Shown: positions 21,036 through 30,751, counted from the stretch's first letter. The stretch is DNA of 64,000 bases from JALORV01 sp963754065 (GCA_963754065.1 CAVWFH010000039.1:62001-126000); one strand, 5' to 3'. Numbers and translations are program-made. Notes: generated from the sequence alone by a model not told the origin.

Positions 21036-21839
21036 ATGAACGCCCCAGAATCTCGACCGATGACCGAACCGTATGTGCTGAACGAACGCGACGCGCGCGG
21101 CGTGTTCACCTTGACGCTCAACCGGCCGCAACAGTTCAACGCGCTATCGGAGGAAATGATGACCGCGCTGCTGGCGGAGCTCGATGCGGTGGCGCGCGAC
21201 GCGTCGGCCCGCGTCGTTGTAATCGCCGGCCGGGGCAAGGCGTTTTGCCCCGGACACGATCTCAAGCAGATGAAAGCCAACCCGTCGATCGAGTACTACC
21301 GCCGACTGTTTGCGCAATGCTCGCAGCTGATGCTGGCGCTGCAGCGTCTGCCGGTACCGGTCATCGCGCGCGTGCACGGCATCGCCACGGCGGCGGGCTG
21401 CCAACTGGTTGCGATGTGCGATCTGGCGGTGGCCTCAGCCGATGCCCGTTTCGCGGTGAGCGGCATCAATGTGGGACTGTTCTGCTCGACGCCAGGCGTG
21501 GCACTCTCACGCAATGTCGGCCGCAAGCAAGCTTTCGAGATGCTGGTCACGGGCGATTTCATCGACGCGGAGACCGCGCAGGCCCGCGGGCTTGTCAACC
21601 GCGTCGTCCCACCGGATCGGCTCGACGCCGAGGTCGACCGCCTGGCCGCCGCCATCATTGCCAAGCCGAAGTCGGCGCTGGCACTGGGCAAGGACCTGTT
21701 TTACCGGCAGATCGAAACCGGGATCGAAGCCGCCTACCAGTTGGCCGGGCAGACGATGGCCTGCAACATGATCGACGAGTCGGCCCAGGAAGGCGTGCAG
21801 GCCTTCATGGAAAAGCGCAAGCCGACGTGGGCGCCGTGA
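21036..21839 (+). CDS. Enoyl-CoA hydratase/isomerase-family protein, ECHDC3-like
   Basis: Crotonase fold, 267 residues, start after AGGAGA. The oxyanion-hole segments are present (GRGKAFCPGHDLKQM; HGIATAAGCQLVAMCDLAVA), and the stretch VSGINVGLFCSTPGVAL is characteristic of the ECHDC3 group. The two glutamates that hydrate crotonyl-CoA in classical hydratases are not conserved: the first position is Gln in GCQLVA and the second falls in SGINVG. So a standard beta-oxidation hydratase role is doubtful. Nine bases after the acyl-CoA ligase, so its substrate is probably the CoA ester made by that enzyme. Confidence 0.88.
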   Translation: MNAPESRPMTEPYVLNERDARGVFTLTLNRPQQFNALSEEMMTALLAELDAVARDASARVVVIAGRGKAFCPGHDLKQMKANPSIEYYRRLFAQCSQLMLALQRLPVPVIARVHGIATAAGCQLVAMCDLAVASADARFAVSGINVGLFCSTPGVALSRNVGRKQAFEMLVTGDFIDAETAQARGLVNRVVPPDRLDAEVDRLAAAIIAKPKSALALGKDLFYRQIETGIEAAYQLAGQTMACNMIDESAQEGVQAFMEKRKPTWAP

Positions 21840-21856
21840 AACGGGCGCGCAATGTT

Positions 21857-22020
21857 AGTGACCTGTAACAGCCAATTCAGAACTGCCTTGCGCGCCGGCG
21901 CGGCCGATTGCTTTGTCGCTCGCCTTGCGAATATGCGACGGCTATTCGACGCGGCTCGCTTCGCGCACTCGGCTCGCGCGGGCTCGCCTTTCAGTCCCGA
22001 ATCGACTGTTACAGGCCACT
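21857..22020. repeat. 164-bp imperfect palindromic element (MITE/REP-like)
   Basis: The ends are inverted copies: AGTGACCTGTAACAG at 21857-21871 and CTGTTACAGGCCACT at 22006-22020 (14 of 15 match). Similarity continues inward, for example AATTCAGAACTG against CAGTCCCGAATC. The apex GCGAATA (21927-21933) / TATTCG (21943-21948) lies exactly at the midpoint. The whole unit could fold into one long hairpin. The stop codon of the neighbouring minus-strand gene falls on its right edge. No transposase is inside. Confidence 0.7.
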
Positions 22021-22831
22021 AGGGCTTGACCGACTCTGTCGGCGGCTCGGCCGCCGGCGGCGTGTTGACCGCGCGGCGGAAGAAGTTGAGCAGCGGCGAT
22101 TCGCCGCTGGCGTCCGCACTCGAGTCCGCCTGTGCCGCAGGAGCTGCTTCTACGGGTGCAGCCGCGGACTTCGCGGCTGCTGTAGCCGGCCCGGGTCGTG
22201 CCGTCTTCGGCGCAGCGGCCGCCACTCCATTCGTGCCATTCGGGCGCGGCTCAGCCGATACCGACGTCGACTTGCTGTCGGTCGGCAGCGGCAGGGCCAG
22301 TGTGTACAGCGTCAGCGCAACCCATCCGCCAATGATCAGCAGGGGCAGTCCGCGTGTCGACGCCTGCGCGAGCAGCGCCGTGATCGCTCCCTGGCGGGCA
22401 AACGCGGGAGGCCGTGCGGCCACGCGTTCCAGTGCCTCTTCGACCCGCTGGCGTTGCTGTTTCAGCGGGCCCACGCGATCCCGGGCAGCCCGAAGCCCGA
22501 GGTAAGTGAACACCACGGCTAGAAGTGCGAAGACCGCGATCCCGGTCAGCAGCCAGCGCTTGCCAGGTATCGGCAAGGTCCAGGAGCCGACCAGGACGAC
22601 GACATAAGCCGTCAGCAGGAACGCCTGGGCGACGATTGTCCATGACAGGTGTTGTCCGAGCGCGGCGGCGGAACCCTGGATCGCGGTGTTCAGTCGATCC
22701 AGTTCGCGTTCGAGCGCGGGCCGGTTGTCGCCGTGTATCACGGCCGCATCGGCGGCCTCCCGGACCGCATCGGCGCTGCCATCGCTCGGTGAAAGTGCCC
22801 GCATCAGTGCCTCCATCGCCAGATCCTGCAT
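22019..22831 (-). CDS. Hypothetical membrane protein with Ala/Pro-rich tail
   Basis: 270 residues, not recognised. Residues 1-60 are helical and predicted soluble. Two adjacent hydrophobic spans follow near 62-112, then a basic coiled-coil-like stretch (LKQQRQRVEEALERVAAR), a third span near 165-180 and a low-complexity Ala/Pro/Ser tail that ends LLNFFRRAVN plus a Pro-rich end. Stands alone between a palindromic element and the aminotransferase. Its stop codon overlaps the palindrome edge, so the tail may have been shaped by the element's insertion. Confidence 0.7.
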   Translation of the reverse strand: MQDLAMEALMRALSPSDGSADAVREAADAAVIHGDNRPALERELDRLNTAIQGSAAALGQHLSWTIVAQAFLLTAYVVVLVGSWTLPIPGKRWLLTGIAVFALLAVVFTYLGLRAARDRVGPLKQQRQRVEEALERVAARPPAFARQGAITALLAQASTRGLPLLIIGGWVALTLYTLALPLPTDSKSTSVSAEPRPNGTNGVAAAAPKTARPGPATAAAKSAAAPVEAAPAAQADSSADASGESPLLNFFRRAVNTPPAAEPPTESVKP

Positions 22832-23003
22832 GGAGTTTCGACAGCGAGTGGTCCCGGAGGGATCGCCCGTCCGGGGGAGGACGACTCACTTCCAGGGGCG
22901 ATGGCGGGCGCTTGCGTCGCGCCCTGGCGCGTGCCCGCCTAGTCGGACGCCGACTCCGGACGCTTTGCTAGCCCGCAGCGGTACTGCGCACCGACACCGG
23001 TCG
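22832..23003. other. Intergenic region with terminator-like hairpins
   Basis: No gene is seen. Two inverted repeats lie after the aminotransferase stop (minus strand): GGCGGGC/GCCCGCC around 22905-22945 and AGTCGG-ACG-CCGACT just beyond it towards the stop. Either could end aminotransferase transcription. Coordinates of the hairpins are approximate. Confidence 0.3.
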
Positions 23004-24264
23004 TCAGTTCGCGGCGAGTCGGGGCTCGAACTCCGCCAGGACGGACGCAAAGACATCGATGCCCCAGTCCAGCGCCTCGCGACTGATCGTCAGCGGCGGG
23101 GCAAAGCGAATCACGGTCTCGTGCGTGTCCTTGCTCAGCACGCCACGCTCGGCCATGCGTTCCACGACCGCGCGCGCCGACACGCGCGTGCGGTCGAGCT
23201 CGACGCCGACCCACAGGCCGCGTCCACGCACCGCGCAGATCAACGGGGAGTCAAGTCCACGCAACCTTGACAGCAGGCGCACGCCGAGTTCGCGGCTGCG
23301 CTCGACGAGTCGCTCGTCGACCAGAACACGCAGCGCCTCGAGCGCCACCCGCGCTGCGAGTGGATTGCCGCCGAACGTCGAACCGTGGCTGCCCGGTTCC
23401 ATCAGATCCAGTACTTCGGCGCGCGGCGACGAATGCCGACACCGGCAGCAAACCGCCGCCCAGGGCCTTGCCGACCAGCACACCGTCGGGACGCATGTCC
23501 TCGTGCATGTACGCGAACATCGCGCCGGTACGTCCGAGGCCGGTCTGGATCTCGTCCAGAATCAGCAGTACGTTGCGCTCGTTGCACAGCCTGCGCGCCG
23601 CCTGCAGAAAGCCGTCGGGCGGTAACACGATGCCGGCTTCGCCCTGGATCGGTTCGATCAGCACCGCGCAGGTGTGATCGTTGATCGCTGCCTCGAGCGA
23701 ATTGATGTCGCCGAAGTCGAAGTGGCGGAAGCCGGGAGCAAACGGCCCGAAGTCGGCGCGATACGACGCCTCCGTCGAAAAGCCGACCACGCTGGTCGAG
23801 CGCCCATGGAAGTTGCCGCGCGCCACGACGATTTCGGCGTGTTCGGCAGCAATGCCTTTGACGCGGTAGCCCCAGCGACGCGCCGCCTTGATCGCGGTCT
23901 CGACCGATTCGCAGCCGCCGCTCGCGGGCAGTACGCGCGCCGGCGAGCGCAGGTCCGCGAGTTCAACCAGCTTGGCCACAAACGGACCGAGTACGGCCGA
24001 GTGATAGGCACGCGACGTGACCGCCACTCGTTGCGCCTGCTCGATCAGCGCCCGGACCAGACGCGGATGCGCATGGCCATGACTGACCGCGGAGTACGCT
24101 GACATGAAGTCGAGATAGCGCTTGCCGTCGGCATCCCACAGCCAGCTTTCCTCGCCGCGTTCGAGCACGACCGGAATCGGCGCGTAGTTCGGCGCCGCGT
24201 ACGACTTTTCCAGTGCAATCGACTGATCCGATCCGTTGAAAACCTGTCCGAGCCGCGCATCCAT
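23004..24264 (-). CDS. rocD: Ornithine aminotransferase-like class III PLP enzyme (one frame break)
   Basis: Transfers an amino group from ornithine or a similar omega-amine to 2-oxoglutarate. Frame changes once near 23427 (one extra base); joined length is 419 aa. RocD-like marks: WDADGKRYLDFMSAYSAVSHGH, LLILDEIQTGLGRTG (PLP-binding Asp), the PLP lysine in VLVGKALGGG, and GSHGSTFGGNPLAA. The usual MNTGAEAVE phosphate-binding segment reads ASGGCESVE, an unusual variant. An Lrp-family regulator lies immediately upstream in the same direction and probably controls it. Confidence 0.87.
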
Positions 24265-24429
24265 GAGCCACCTCGTTGAAACCTACACCTCGCTGAAACT
24301 CCAGCCAGTGTATGAGGCGCAAAAACTAGGCGAGGCAGATTGACGCTAGCCGTTTTGCTCGAAGCGGCTGTCTGTCCGTGCGACTTCCGCCGATTCGGCA
24401 GCGACCCGTGCCGACAGGGGGCCGGTTGT

Positions 24430-24903
24430 TCAGGCCAGCGGATAGCCGCGAAAGGCCTTGATCGTCTGCAGTTCCGGCTTTGAGCTGATCTTCTCGACGC
24501 CAAGGGCCGGATCGTCGGTCCAGGCGTTGGTGAGGTCGCGATAGTGATCCAGATCGCGGCACGCTAACCGCAGCACGTAGTCGCAGGGTCCGGATACGAG
24601 GAAGCATTCCACGACTTCCTCGGCCAGGCGCATGCGCTGCTCGAAGCGGCTGTGCGTGGCCTGGGTCTGGTCCTTCAGTGTCACTTCGACGACGATGGTG
24701 AGGAGCCCCCCGAGCTTGCGCGGGTCCAGCACCGCCATGTAACCCGCGATCAGACCCGCACGTTCAAGCCGTCGCACGCGATCGAGGCAGGCGCGCGGGC
24801 TGAGCGCGATGCGTTCCGACAACTCCTGGTTCGTGATGCGGCCGTCGGCCTGCAGGATCTCCAGGATCTTTCGATCGATGCGATCGAGGTCTTTGGTCGC
24901 CAT
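24430..24903 (-). CDS. Lrp/AsnC-family transcriptional regulator
   Basis: 157 residues: N-terminal winged helix-turn-helix (LDRIDRKILEILQADGRITNQELSERIALS) and a C-terminal RAM/AsnC ligand domain with the amino-acid pocket in VSGPCDYVLRLACRDLDHY. Senses an amino acid and usually controls the adjacent gene. Here that is the ornithine aminotransferase, 165 bp downstream on the same strand; a divergent MFS carrier lies 80 bp upstream and may be a second target. The 165-bp gap after it has no gene and probably holds the aminotransferase promoter. Confidence 0.93.
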   Translation of the reverse strand: MATKDLDRIDRKILEILQADGRITNQELSERIALSPRACLDRVRRLERAGLIAGYMAVLDPRKLGGLLTIVVEVTLKDQTQATHSRFEQRMRLAEEVVECFLVSGPCDYVLRLACRDLDHYRDLTNAWTDDPALGVEKISSKPELQTIKAFRGYPLA

Positions 24904-24983
24904 GCGTTGCAGTATACGAACGGTGCCCGCTCCGAACGATCTGCTCGCGTAGCATGCGTGGGCGAGCGCGCCGACGGAATCTC

Positions 24984-26294
24984 ATGCCGATCTTCGATCC
25001 TGCAGCACTCAATCCCGGCGTCCGTCCGCGCGAGGTGATGGCCTGGGCCGGCTACGACTTCGCCAACTCGGGCTACACGACCGTGGTGCTGACGGCGGTG
25101 TTCAACGCCTACTTCGTCGGTGTCGTCGCGGCCAATGCCGACTGGGCGACCTTCGCCTGGACGCTGACGCTCGGTATCTCCAATGCGCTGGTCATGCTGG
25201 CGATGCCGATGATCGGCGCCTATGCCGACCTGCGCGCGCGCAAGAAGTGGTTGCTGGCCGTGTCGACCGCTGGCTGCATCGCCGGCACGGCGGCGCTCGC
25301 TGCCGTCGGGCCGGGGGATGTTGCGCTGGCAGCGACAGCCATCACGGTGTCGAACTTCTTCTTCATGGTCGGCGTCGCATTGATCGCGGCCTTCCTGCCG
25401 GAGCTGGCGCGGCCCGAAGCGCTCGGCAAGGTCTCCGGCTGGGGGTGGGGGTTCGGCTATGTCGGCGGCCTCATCACGCTGGCGTTGTGCCTGGCCTATG
25501 TGCAGTGGGCGCAGGGACATGGCGCGACCGCAGGAGAGTTCGTGCCCATCACGATGCTCATCACCGCCACCGTGTTTGCGCTGGCTGCGGCGCCGGCGCT
25601 GCTGATCGTGCAGGAGCGGGCCGTGCCGCAGGCGGACGAACGCGTCGGCCACTTCGTGCACCAGGCGCTGGGACGCCTCTTTGACACGCTGCGCCACATC
25701 GATCGATATCGCGACTTCGCCCGACTGCTTGTCTGCGGGGTCTGCTACCAGGCCGGCGTCATGGTCGTCATCGCGCTGGCGGCGATCTACGCGCAGGAGG
25801 TGATGAAGTTCACCTTCGTGCAGACGATGATGCTGGTGCTGGTCGTGAACGTCACCGCGGCGATCGGCGCGTTCGCGTTCGGCTACGTGCAGGATGCCCT
25901 CGGGCACAAGCTGGCCCTCGGCATCACGTTGCTGATGTGGCTGGCGATGGTGACGGTGGCGGCACTGGCGACCAGCACGGCGATGTTCTGGGTGGCGGCC
26001 AACCTCGCGGGACTGGCCATGGGATCGAGCCAGTCGGCCGGACGCGCACTGGCGGGACTGTTCGCCCCACGGGACCGCCTGGCGGAGTTCTACGGACTAT
26101 GGACTTTCGCCACGCAACTGGCCGCGATCATCGGGCCGATCACCTATGGCGCGGTGGTCTATGCGACGGACAACAATCACCGGCTGGCGATCGGCCTGAC
26201 CGGACTGTTCTTTGTGGCGGGGCTGCTCGCATTGGCGTCGATCGACATCGCGCGCGGACGCCGCGCCGCGGAGGGGGCGGCGTCCGCCGATTGA
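24984..26294 (+). CDS. UMF1-family MFS transporter
   Basis: Inner-membrane carrier with about twelve spans (436 aa from the ATG at 24984, where GGAA precedes; an ATG at 24954 is also in frame). The N-terminal WAGYDFANSGYTTVVLTAVFN stretch and the central ESAG-equivalent motif SSQSAGRALAGLFAPRDRLAEFYG match the UMF1/Atg22-like family, which in fungi exports amino acids. Divergent from the Lrp regulator, so an amino acid or derivative is a reasonable guess for its substrate, but this is inference from context. Confidence 0.88.
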   Translation: MPIFDPAALNPGVRPREVMAWAGYDFANSGYTTVVLTAVFNAYFVGVVAANADWATFAWTLTLGISNALVMLAMPMIGAYADLRARKKWLLAVSTAGCIAGTAALAAVGPGDVALAATAITVSNFFFMVGVALIAAFLPELARPEALGKVSGWGWGFGYVGGLITLALCLAYVQWAQGHGATAGEFVPITMLITATVFALAAAPALLIVQERAVPQADERVGHFVHQALGRLFDTLRHIDRYRDFARLLVCGVCYQAGVMVVIALAAIYAQEVMKFTFVQTMMLVLVVNVTAAIGAFAFGYVQDALGHKLALGITLLMWLAMVTVAALATSTAMFWVAANLAGLAMGSSQSAGRALAGLFAPRDRLAEFYGLWTFATQLAAIIGPITYGAVVYATDNNHRLAIGLTGLFFVAGLLALASIDIARGRRAAEGAASAD

Positions 26295-26299
26295 TTGGG

Positions 26300-26698
26300 T
26301 CAGAGTGCCGCGATGCCCGCCTTGGCGATCTGCGCATCCTCGATCGACTTGACGCCCGAAACGCCGACGGCACCGACGACATGGCCGTCGACGACGATCG
26401 GCAAGCCGCCCTCGAGCATGCCGTCGAGCGGCGCCGACAGGAACGCCGTACGCCCGCCATTGATCATGTCCTCGTACAGCTTGGTTTCGCGCTTGCCAAG
26501 CGCGGCGGCGCGCGCCTTGGCGGGCGCGATCATCGACGACACAGGCGCCACGCCGTCAAGGCGATGCAGCAGCAGCAGGTGCCCGCCATCGTCGCAGATG
26601 GCGATCACGACGTTCCACTGGTGGGCGACAGCCTCCGCTTCGGCGGCGGCTGCGATGCGCCTGGCATCGTCGAGTGTCAGCAGGGGTTTGGTCTTCAT
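26300..26698 (-). CDS. GlcG/HbpS-family heme/cobalamin-binding-like protein
   Basis: 132 residues with start MKTKPLLTL, placed by GAGGAG upstream. The family fold is visible in AEAEAVAHQWNVVIAICDDGGHLLLLHRLDG, and LEGGLPIVVDGHVVGAVGVSG near the C-terminus. Members include GlcG of glycolate loci and the extracellular heme-binding HbpS. No signal peptide is seen here, so it is likely cytoplasmic. Ligand unknown. It sits 24 bp after the YdcF-like gene on the same strand and converges on the MFS carrier. Confidence 0.9.
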   Translation of the reverse strand: MKTKPLLTLDDARRIAAAAEAEAVAHQWNVVIAICDDGGHLLLLHRLDGVAPVSSMIAPAKARAAALGKRETKLYEDMINGGRTAFLSAPLDGMLEGGLPIVVDGHVVGAVGVSGVKSIEDAQIAKAGIAAL

Positions 26699-26721
26699 CG
26701 TTATCTCCTCGCGGTGAACGT

Positions 26722-27467
26722 TCAGCGGTATCGCAAGAGGTAGTAGCCGCGTGACACCCACTCCCGCAGCGCCCCCTGCGAGAGCTGCAGCGCCGCGGCG
26801 CCGGGAACCAGCTGGTACGGCGCGAACGGTCGCTGCCCGGCGTATGCGGTGGGACAGGCGATCACTTCGAGTCCGGTCGATTCGAATACCTGGCGCGAAC
26901 GCGGCATATGGATCGCGTCGGTCACCAGCGCAACGCGGGATAGCCCGGCGGCCTTGAGCTCCTTGGCGGCCATGATCGCGTTTTCACCGGTCGTCATCGC
27001 CTCGACATCGACCCAGCGGACCTCGAGGTTGTACTCCTTGACCAGCACGTCGCGCATCAGGGCGGCTTCGGCGAATCGACTGGCTTCGGGCCGGCCGCCC
27101 GTGACCAGGATAGGCAAGCCCGTCTCGCGCGCGAGACGCGCGCCATAGCGCAGGCGTTGCAGCGTGTAGGTCTTGACCGTCTCGCCGCCCCACTCGGGCG
27201 CGCCACGGTTGTTGCCTCCCGCAAGAATGACGATGGCCTGTGCCCGCTTCAGGTCGCTGGCCGTCACTGGCGGCGGTTCGAGCGAGCGCGCCAGCGCGTT
27301 CGCCACGACGGGCAGCGAAAGCGCCAGCAGCAGCCAGCTGCGAACCGAGGATCAGCGTCAGTCCGAGCGCGCGGCGACGGCGCAACAGCAGCGACACCGA
27401 CGATCGTCAAGACAATCAGCGACGTCGGCGGCAGAACGACGTCGGACAGGGCGTAGTTGAACGTCAC
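26722..27467 (-). CDS. YdcF/DUF218-family membrane protein (two frame breaks)
   Basis: DUF218 proteins have an N-terminal membrane anchor and a periplasmic SanA/ElyC-like domain. The domain reads clearly: AIVILAGGNNRG, LPILVTGGRPEAS, TTGENAIMAAKEL, VALVTDAIHMPRSRQVFESTGLEVIACPT. The N-terminal anchor is split over three frames: it starts GTG at 27467 (SLIVLTIVGV), moves frame near 27395 (LLRRRRALGLTLIL), and again near 27335 before ANALARSLE. Two +1 insertions would restore 247 aa, a normal length. Role in the envelope is inferred from family. Confidence 0.82.
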
Positions 27468-27480
27468 ACGGTGGCCTGCA

Positions 27481-27518
27481 GAAGAAAACGGCCGCGAGCT
27501 TACGCGAGCCCGCGGCCG
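27481..27518 (-). terminator. Rho-independent terminator after prpE
   Basis: On the minus strand CGGCCGCG (27518-27511) pairs with CGCGGCCG (27496-27489), the stem extending inward through GCT/AGC, and is followed by GTTTTCTTC. It lies 20 bases after the prpE stop, between prpE and the YdcF gene. Confidence 0.8.
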
Positions 27519-27537
27519 GTACGGAGAGATCGCCCCG

Positions 27538-29432
27538 CTAGGGGCGCACCGCCGTGCGGATCTGGTCGAGCGCCGTCGGATCCTCGATCGTCGTCAGGTC
27601 GCCGGGATCGCGGCCTTCGCACAACGCCTGGATCGAGCGGCGCAGGAGCTTGCCGGAGCGGGTCTTCGGCAGCACGCTGACAAAGTGCACGCGTGCCGGC
27701 CGCGCGACCGCGCCGAGCTGGTTGTCGACGGTCTTCATCATCTCGCCTTCGTGCGCGAGTTTCTTCTCCGGCGTGTCGGCCAGGCTCGGGTCCTTCAGGA
27801 TCGCGAACGCCATCGCGACCTGGCCCTTCAACTGGTCTGCGACGCCGACCACCGCGACCTCGGCAATGTTGGAATGCGATGACAGCGACTCCTCGATCTC
27901 GCGCGTGCCAAGGCGGTGACCGGCGACGTTGATCACGTCGTCGGTGCGGCCGAGGATGAAGAAGTAACCGTCTTCGTCGCGGATGCCCCAGTCGAAGGTC
28001 GAATAGACCTGCCGATTGGGTATCGTGGTCCAGTACGTCTTCACGAAGCGGGCGTCGTCACCCCAGACCGTGGTCATGCACCCCGGCGGCAGCGGGCCGT
28101 CGATCGCGACCACACCCTTCTCGTGGTGGGCGGTGATCTCCTCGCCGGTGGCTTCGTTGTAAAGCTTGACCGAGTAGCCATAGCAGGGCACGCCCGGCGA
28201 GCCGAACTTCGACGGCAGCGCCTCGACGCCGCGCGGAATCGCCAGGATCGGCCAGCCGGTCTCGGTCTGCCAGAAGTTGTCGATGATCGGCTTGCCGATG
28301 CCGTCGGCGATCCAGCGCGCGGTCGGCTCGTCGAGCGGCTCGCCGGCCAGGAACAGCAGCCGCAGTGACGACAGGTCGTACTTCTTCAGGAATGCCGGGT
28401 CCTGCTTCTTCAGCACGCGGATCGCGGTCGGCGCCGAGAACATCGTCGTGACCTTGTACTTCTCGACGATGCTCCACCAGACGCCGCCGTCGGGCCGGAT
28501 CGGCGTGCCTTCGTACATGATGGTGGCCATTCCGGCCAGCAGCGGGCCGTAGATGATGTAGCTGTGGCCCACCACCCAGCCGATGTCGCTGGTCGCGAAG
28601 TAGGTCTCGCCCGGATTGCCGCAGAAAATGAGCTTCATCGATGCCGCGAGCGCCACCGCGTAGCCGCCGGTGTCGCGCTGCACGCCCTTGGGCTTGCCGG
28701 TCGTGCCCGACGTGTACAGGATGTAGCTCGGTTCGCTGGATTCGAGCCAGGTGCACGGCACCTCGTCGTTCATGTGCTCGGCGCGCAGCGTTGCATAGTC
28801 GACGTCGCGGCCGGCCATCACGTTGGCCTCGGCCAGTCCGCGACTCACCATCAGCACCTTCGCGGGCGGGAACTTGGCGAGCGAAATCGCTTCGTCCAGC
28901 AGGTGCTTGTAGGGCACCGGCTTGCCGCCGCGCGACCCGGCGTCGGCCGAGACGATGACTTTCGGCTGCGCATCGTCGATGCGCGTGGCGAGGCTCACCG
29001 CCGCAAATCCGCCGAACACGACGGAGTGGATCGCGCCGATGCGAACGCACGCCAGCATCGCAAACGTGGCCTCGGCGATCATCGGCATGTAGATCAGCAC
29101 GCGGTCGCCTCGACCAACGCCGAGACTCAGAAGAATCCCGGCCATGCGGTTCACTTCGCGGTGCAGCTGGCGGAAGGTGTAGGTCTTGTCTTCGCCGGTC
29201 TCGGTCGAGACGTAGATCAGCGCGGGCTGGTCACCGCGCTGCGCAGGTGACGGTCGACCGCGTTGTGGCAGATATTCGTGGTGCCGCCGACGAACCACTT
29301 CGCAAAGGGCGGTCGGGAGTAATCGAGGACCTGCGAGAACGGGTTCTTCCACTCGATCAGTGTGGCCTGCTCGGCCCAGAAGCCGGCCGGATCCTTGATC
29401 GACCTAGCGTGGAACTCCTTGTACTTCGCCAT
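27538..29432 (-). CDS. prpE: Propionate--CoA ligase PrpE (one frame break)
   Basis: Activates propionate (or acetate) to its CoA ester via an adenylate. The N-terminus reads MAKYKEFHARSIKDPAGFW from 29432, then the frame changes near 29245 before the GDQPALIY segment. Loss of one base restores 631 aa, close to E. coli PrpE (628). Motifs: LYTSGTTGKPKGVQRD, WQTETGWP, YFFILGRTDDVINVAGHRLG and the acetylatable catalytic Lys in LPKTRSGKLLRR. The ligase may also use acetate. A strong terminator follows. Its start overlaps the end of the response-regulator gene by 29 bp. Confidence 0.92.
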
Positions 29433-30585
29433 GGCTGCCTCCCTCCGCTGGTGTGGCTTGTAGTTCTTTCTGTTGCCGCACCAGTTTCAGCAGCGGTGCG
29501 ATCTGCTCGAGCAACCGAGGCAGATGCGGCACCACTTCGGCCGCCCGGCCGGCGCGGATCAGCGCCAGCGCGAGATTGATGTCCATCGAACCGTCCTCGG
29601 GCTTCGGTTCCATGCTGCCGGGCGAGACTCCGTCCGACGTCCCGAGGATGATGCGGCGCGAGCGATTTTGCTGCGCCTGTGCCGCGCGCTTTTGAGCCAG
29701 CGCACGAAGTTCTTCTGCGCTGCGCCGCAATTCCTCCGAAAGCGTCGACAGGCCGATGCAGGTCCAGACCTCGACGCCGGGTCCGGCCGCCTCGACGTTT
29801 TCCAGCACCTTGCGCAGACGGGCGGCAAACCGCAGCACGCCCGACAGGCCGGAGGAGGGCGTGGCGACGCAGAACTCGAACTTGTCGGTCCGGGTGCCGA
29901 GGTCTTCGAGGCGGATCGAGGCGGCCAGGGTCCGGCCGACCAGCTTGATGCGCTGATCGACCTCGCCCTCCCAGGTCTCCTGCTGTGGCAAGGACAGCTC
30001 GACCCGCACGCAGATCAGGGCCACGTCCGACAGGTTGCGCCGCGCAAACGAAATGAGCTTTTCGACCTGCTTGTCGAAAAAAGGCATGTTGAGCAGCTCG
30101 GTCTCGCCGTCGACCGTGCGCGACGATTCGAGCGATGCCTGGCTCTCGGCCAGGGCCTCCCGGGTGGCAGACAGCCGCACCAGCACTTCGAGCCGGGCGA
30201 TCAGTTCGGCGGCGGCCACGCCTTTCTGGATGAAGTCGGTCGCGCCCATCCCGGCAGCGCGATCGCGTTCCGCGGCTTCGTCCTCGCCGGAAATGACGAC
30301 CATCGGCAGCTCACGGATGCGCTGGACTTTCGAGCTGCGCACCCGGTTGAGCAGCTCGAAGCCGTCCACCTTGGGCATCGTCAGGTCGGTGATGACGACG
30401 CGGATCGAGGAGTCGAGCAGGATCGCCTGCCAGGCCGCCTCGCCGTCCATGACCTCGCGGATGTCGAAGCGGTCGCGGATGTGCTGAACGATGGACGCCC
30501 GCACGATGCGGGAATCGTCTGCAATCAGGACGCGCGGCTTGGGAGGCGCGCTCGGCGTTGATGTTTTTGCGGTGTCGGTGGCCAC
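29404..30585 (-). CDS. Response regulator with degenerate GGDEF-like domain
   Basis: 393 residues. Receiver domain at about 17-135 with the acidic pair DD (23-24), phospho-acceptor Asp67 in VVITDLTMP and the switch Lys in DFIQKG. A GGDEF-like fold follows, but the signature place reads RTDKFEFCVA instead of GGDEF, so cyclase activity is unlikely. A tail near 320-380 has a coiled-coil-like end. No kinase gene is adjacent. It overlaps the start of prpE by 29 bp, so expression may be coupled. Output unknown; possibly a protein-interaction regulator. Confidence 0.85.
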   Translation of the reverse strand: MATDTAKTSTPSAPPKPRVLIADDSRIVRASIVQHIRDRFDIREVMDGEAAWQAILLDSSIRVVITDLTMPKVDGFELLNRVRSSKVQRIRELPMVVISGEDEAAERDRAAGMGATDFIQKGVAAAELIARLEVLVRLSATREALAESQASLESSRTVDGETELLNMPFFDKQVEKLISFARRNLSDVALICVRVELSLPQQETWEGEVDQRIKLVGRTLAASIRLEDLGTRTDKFEFCVATPSSGLSGVLRFAARLRKVLENVEAAGPGVEVWTCIGLSTLSEELRRSAEELRALAQKRAAQAQQNRSRRIILGTSDGVSPGSMEPKPEDGSMDINLALALIRAGRAAEVVPHLPRLLEQIAPLLKLVRQQKELQATPAEGGSHGEVQGVPR

Positions 30586-30751
30586 GCCAACCTCGTGACG
30601 GAACTGCGATCCGGCGCTCCGACGCCGGCCATCCGTGGAAATAGCGGATGGAATTTAGCGTAAATGATCGGCGTAAGCCCCGGTCACCTTTAGGTTTTCT
30701 CGCTGGAATGCGCTATGTTCGCGCCCATTGTGGCAGCCGCGCGCCAAGCTG

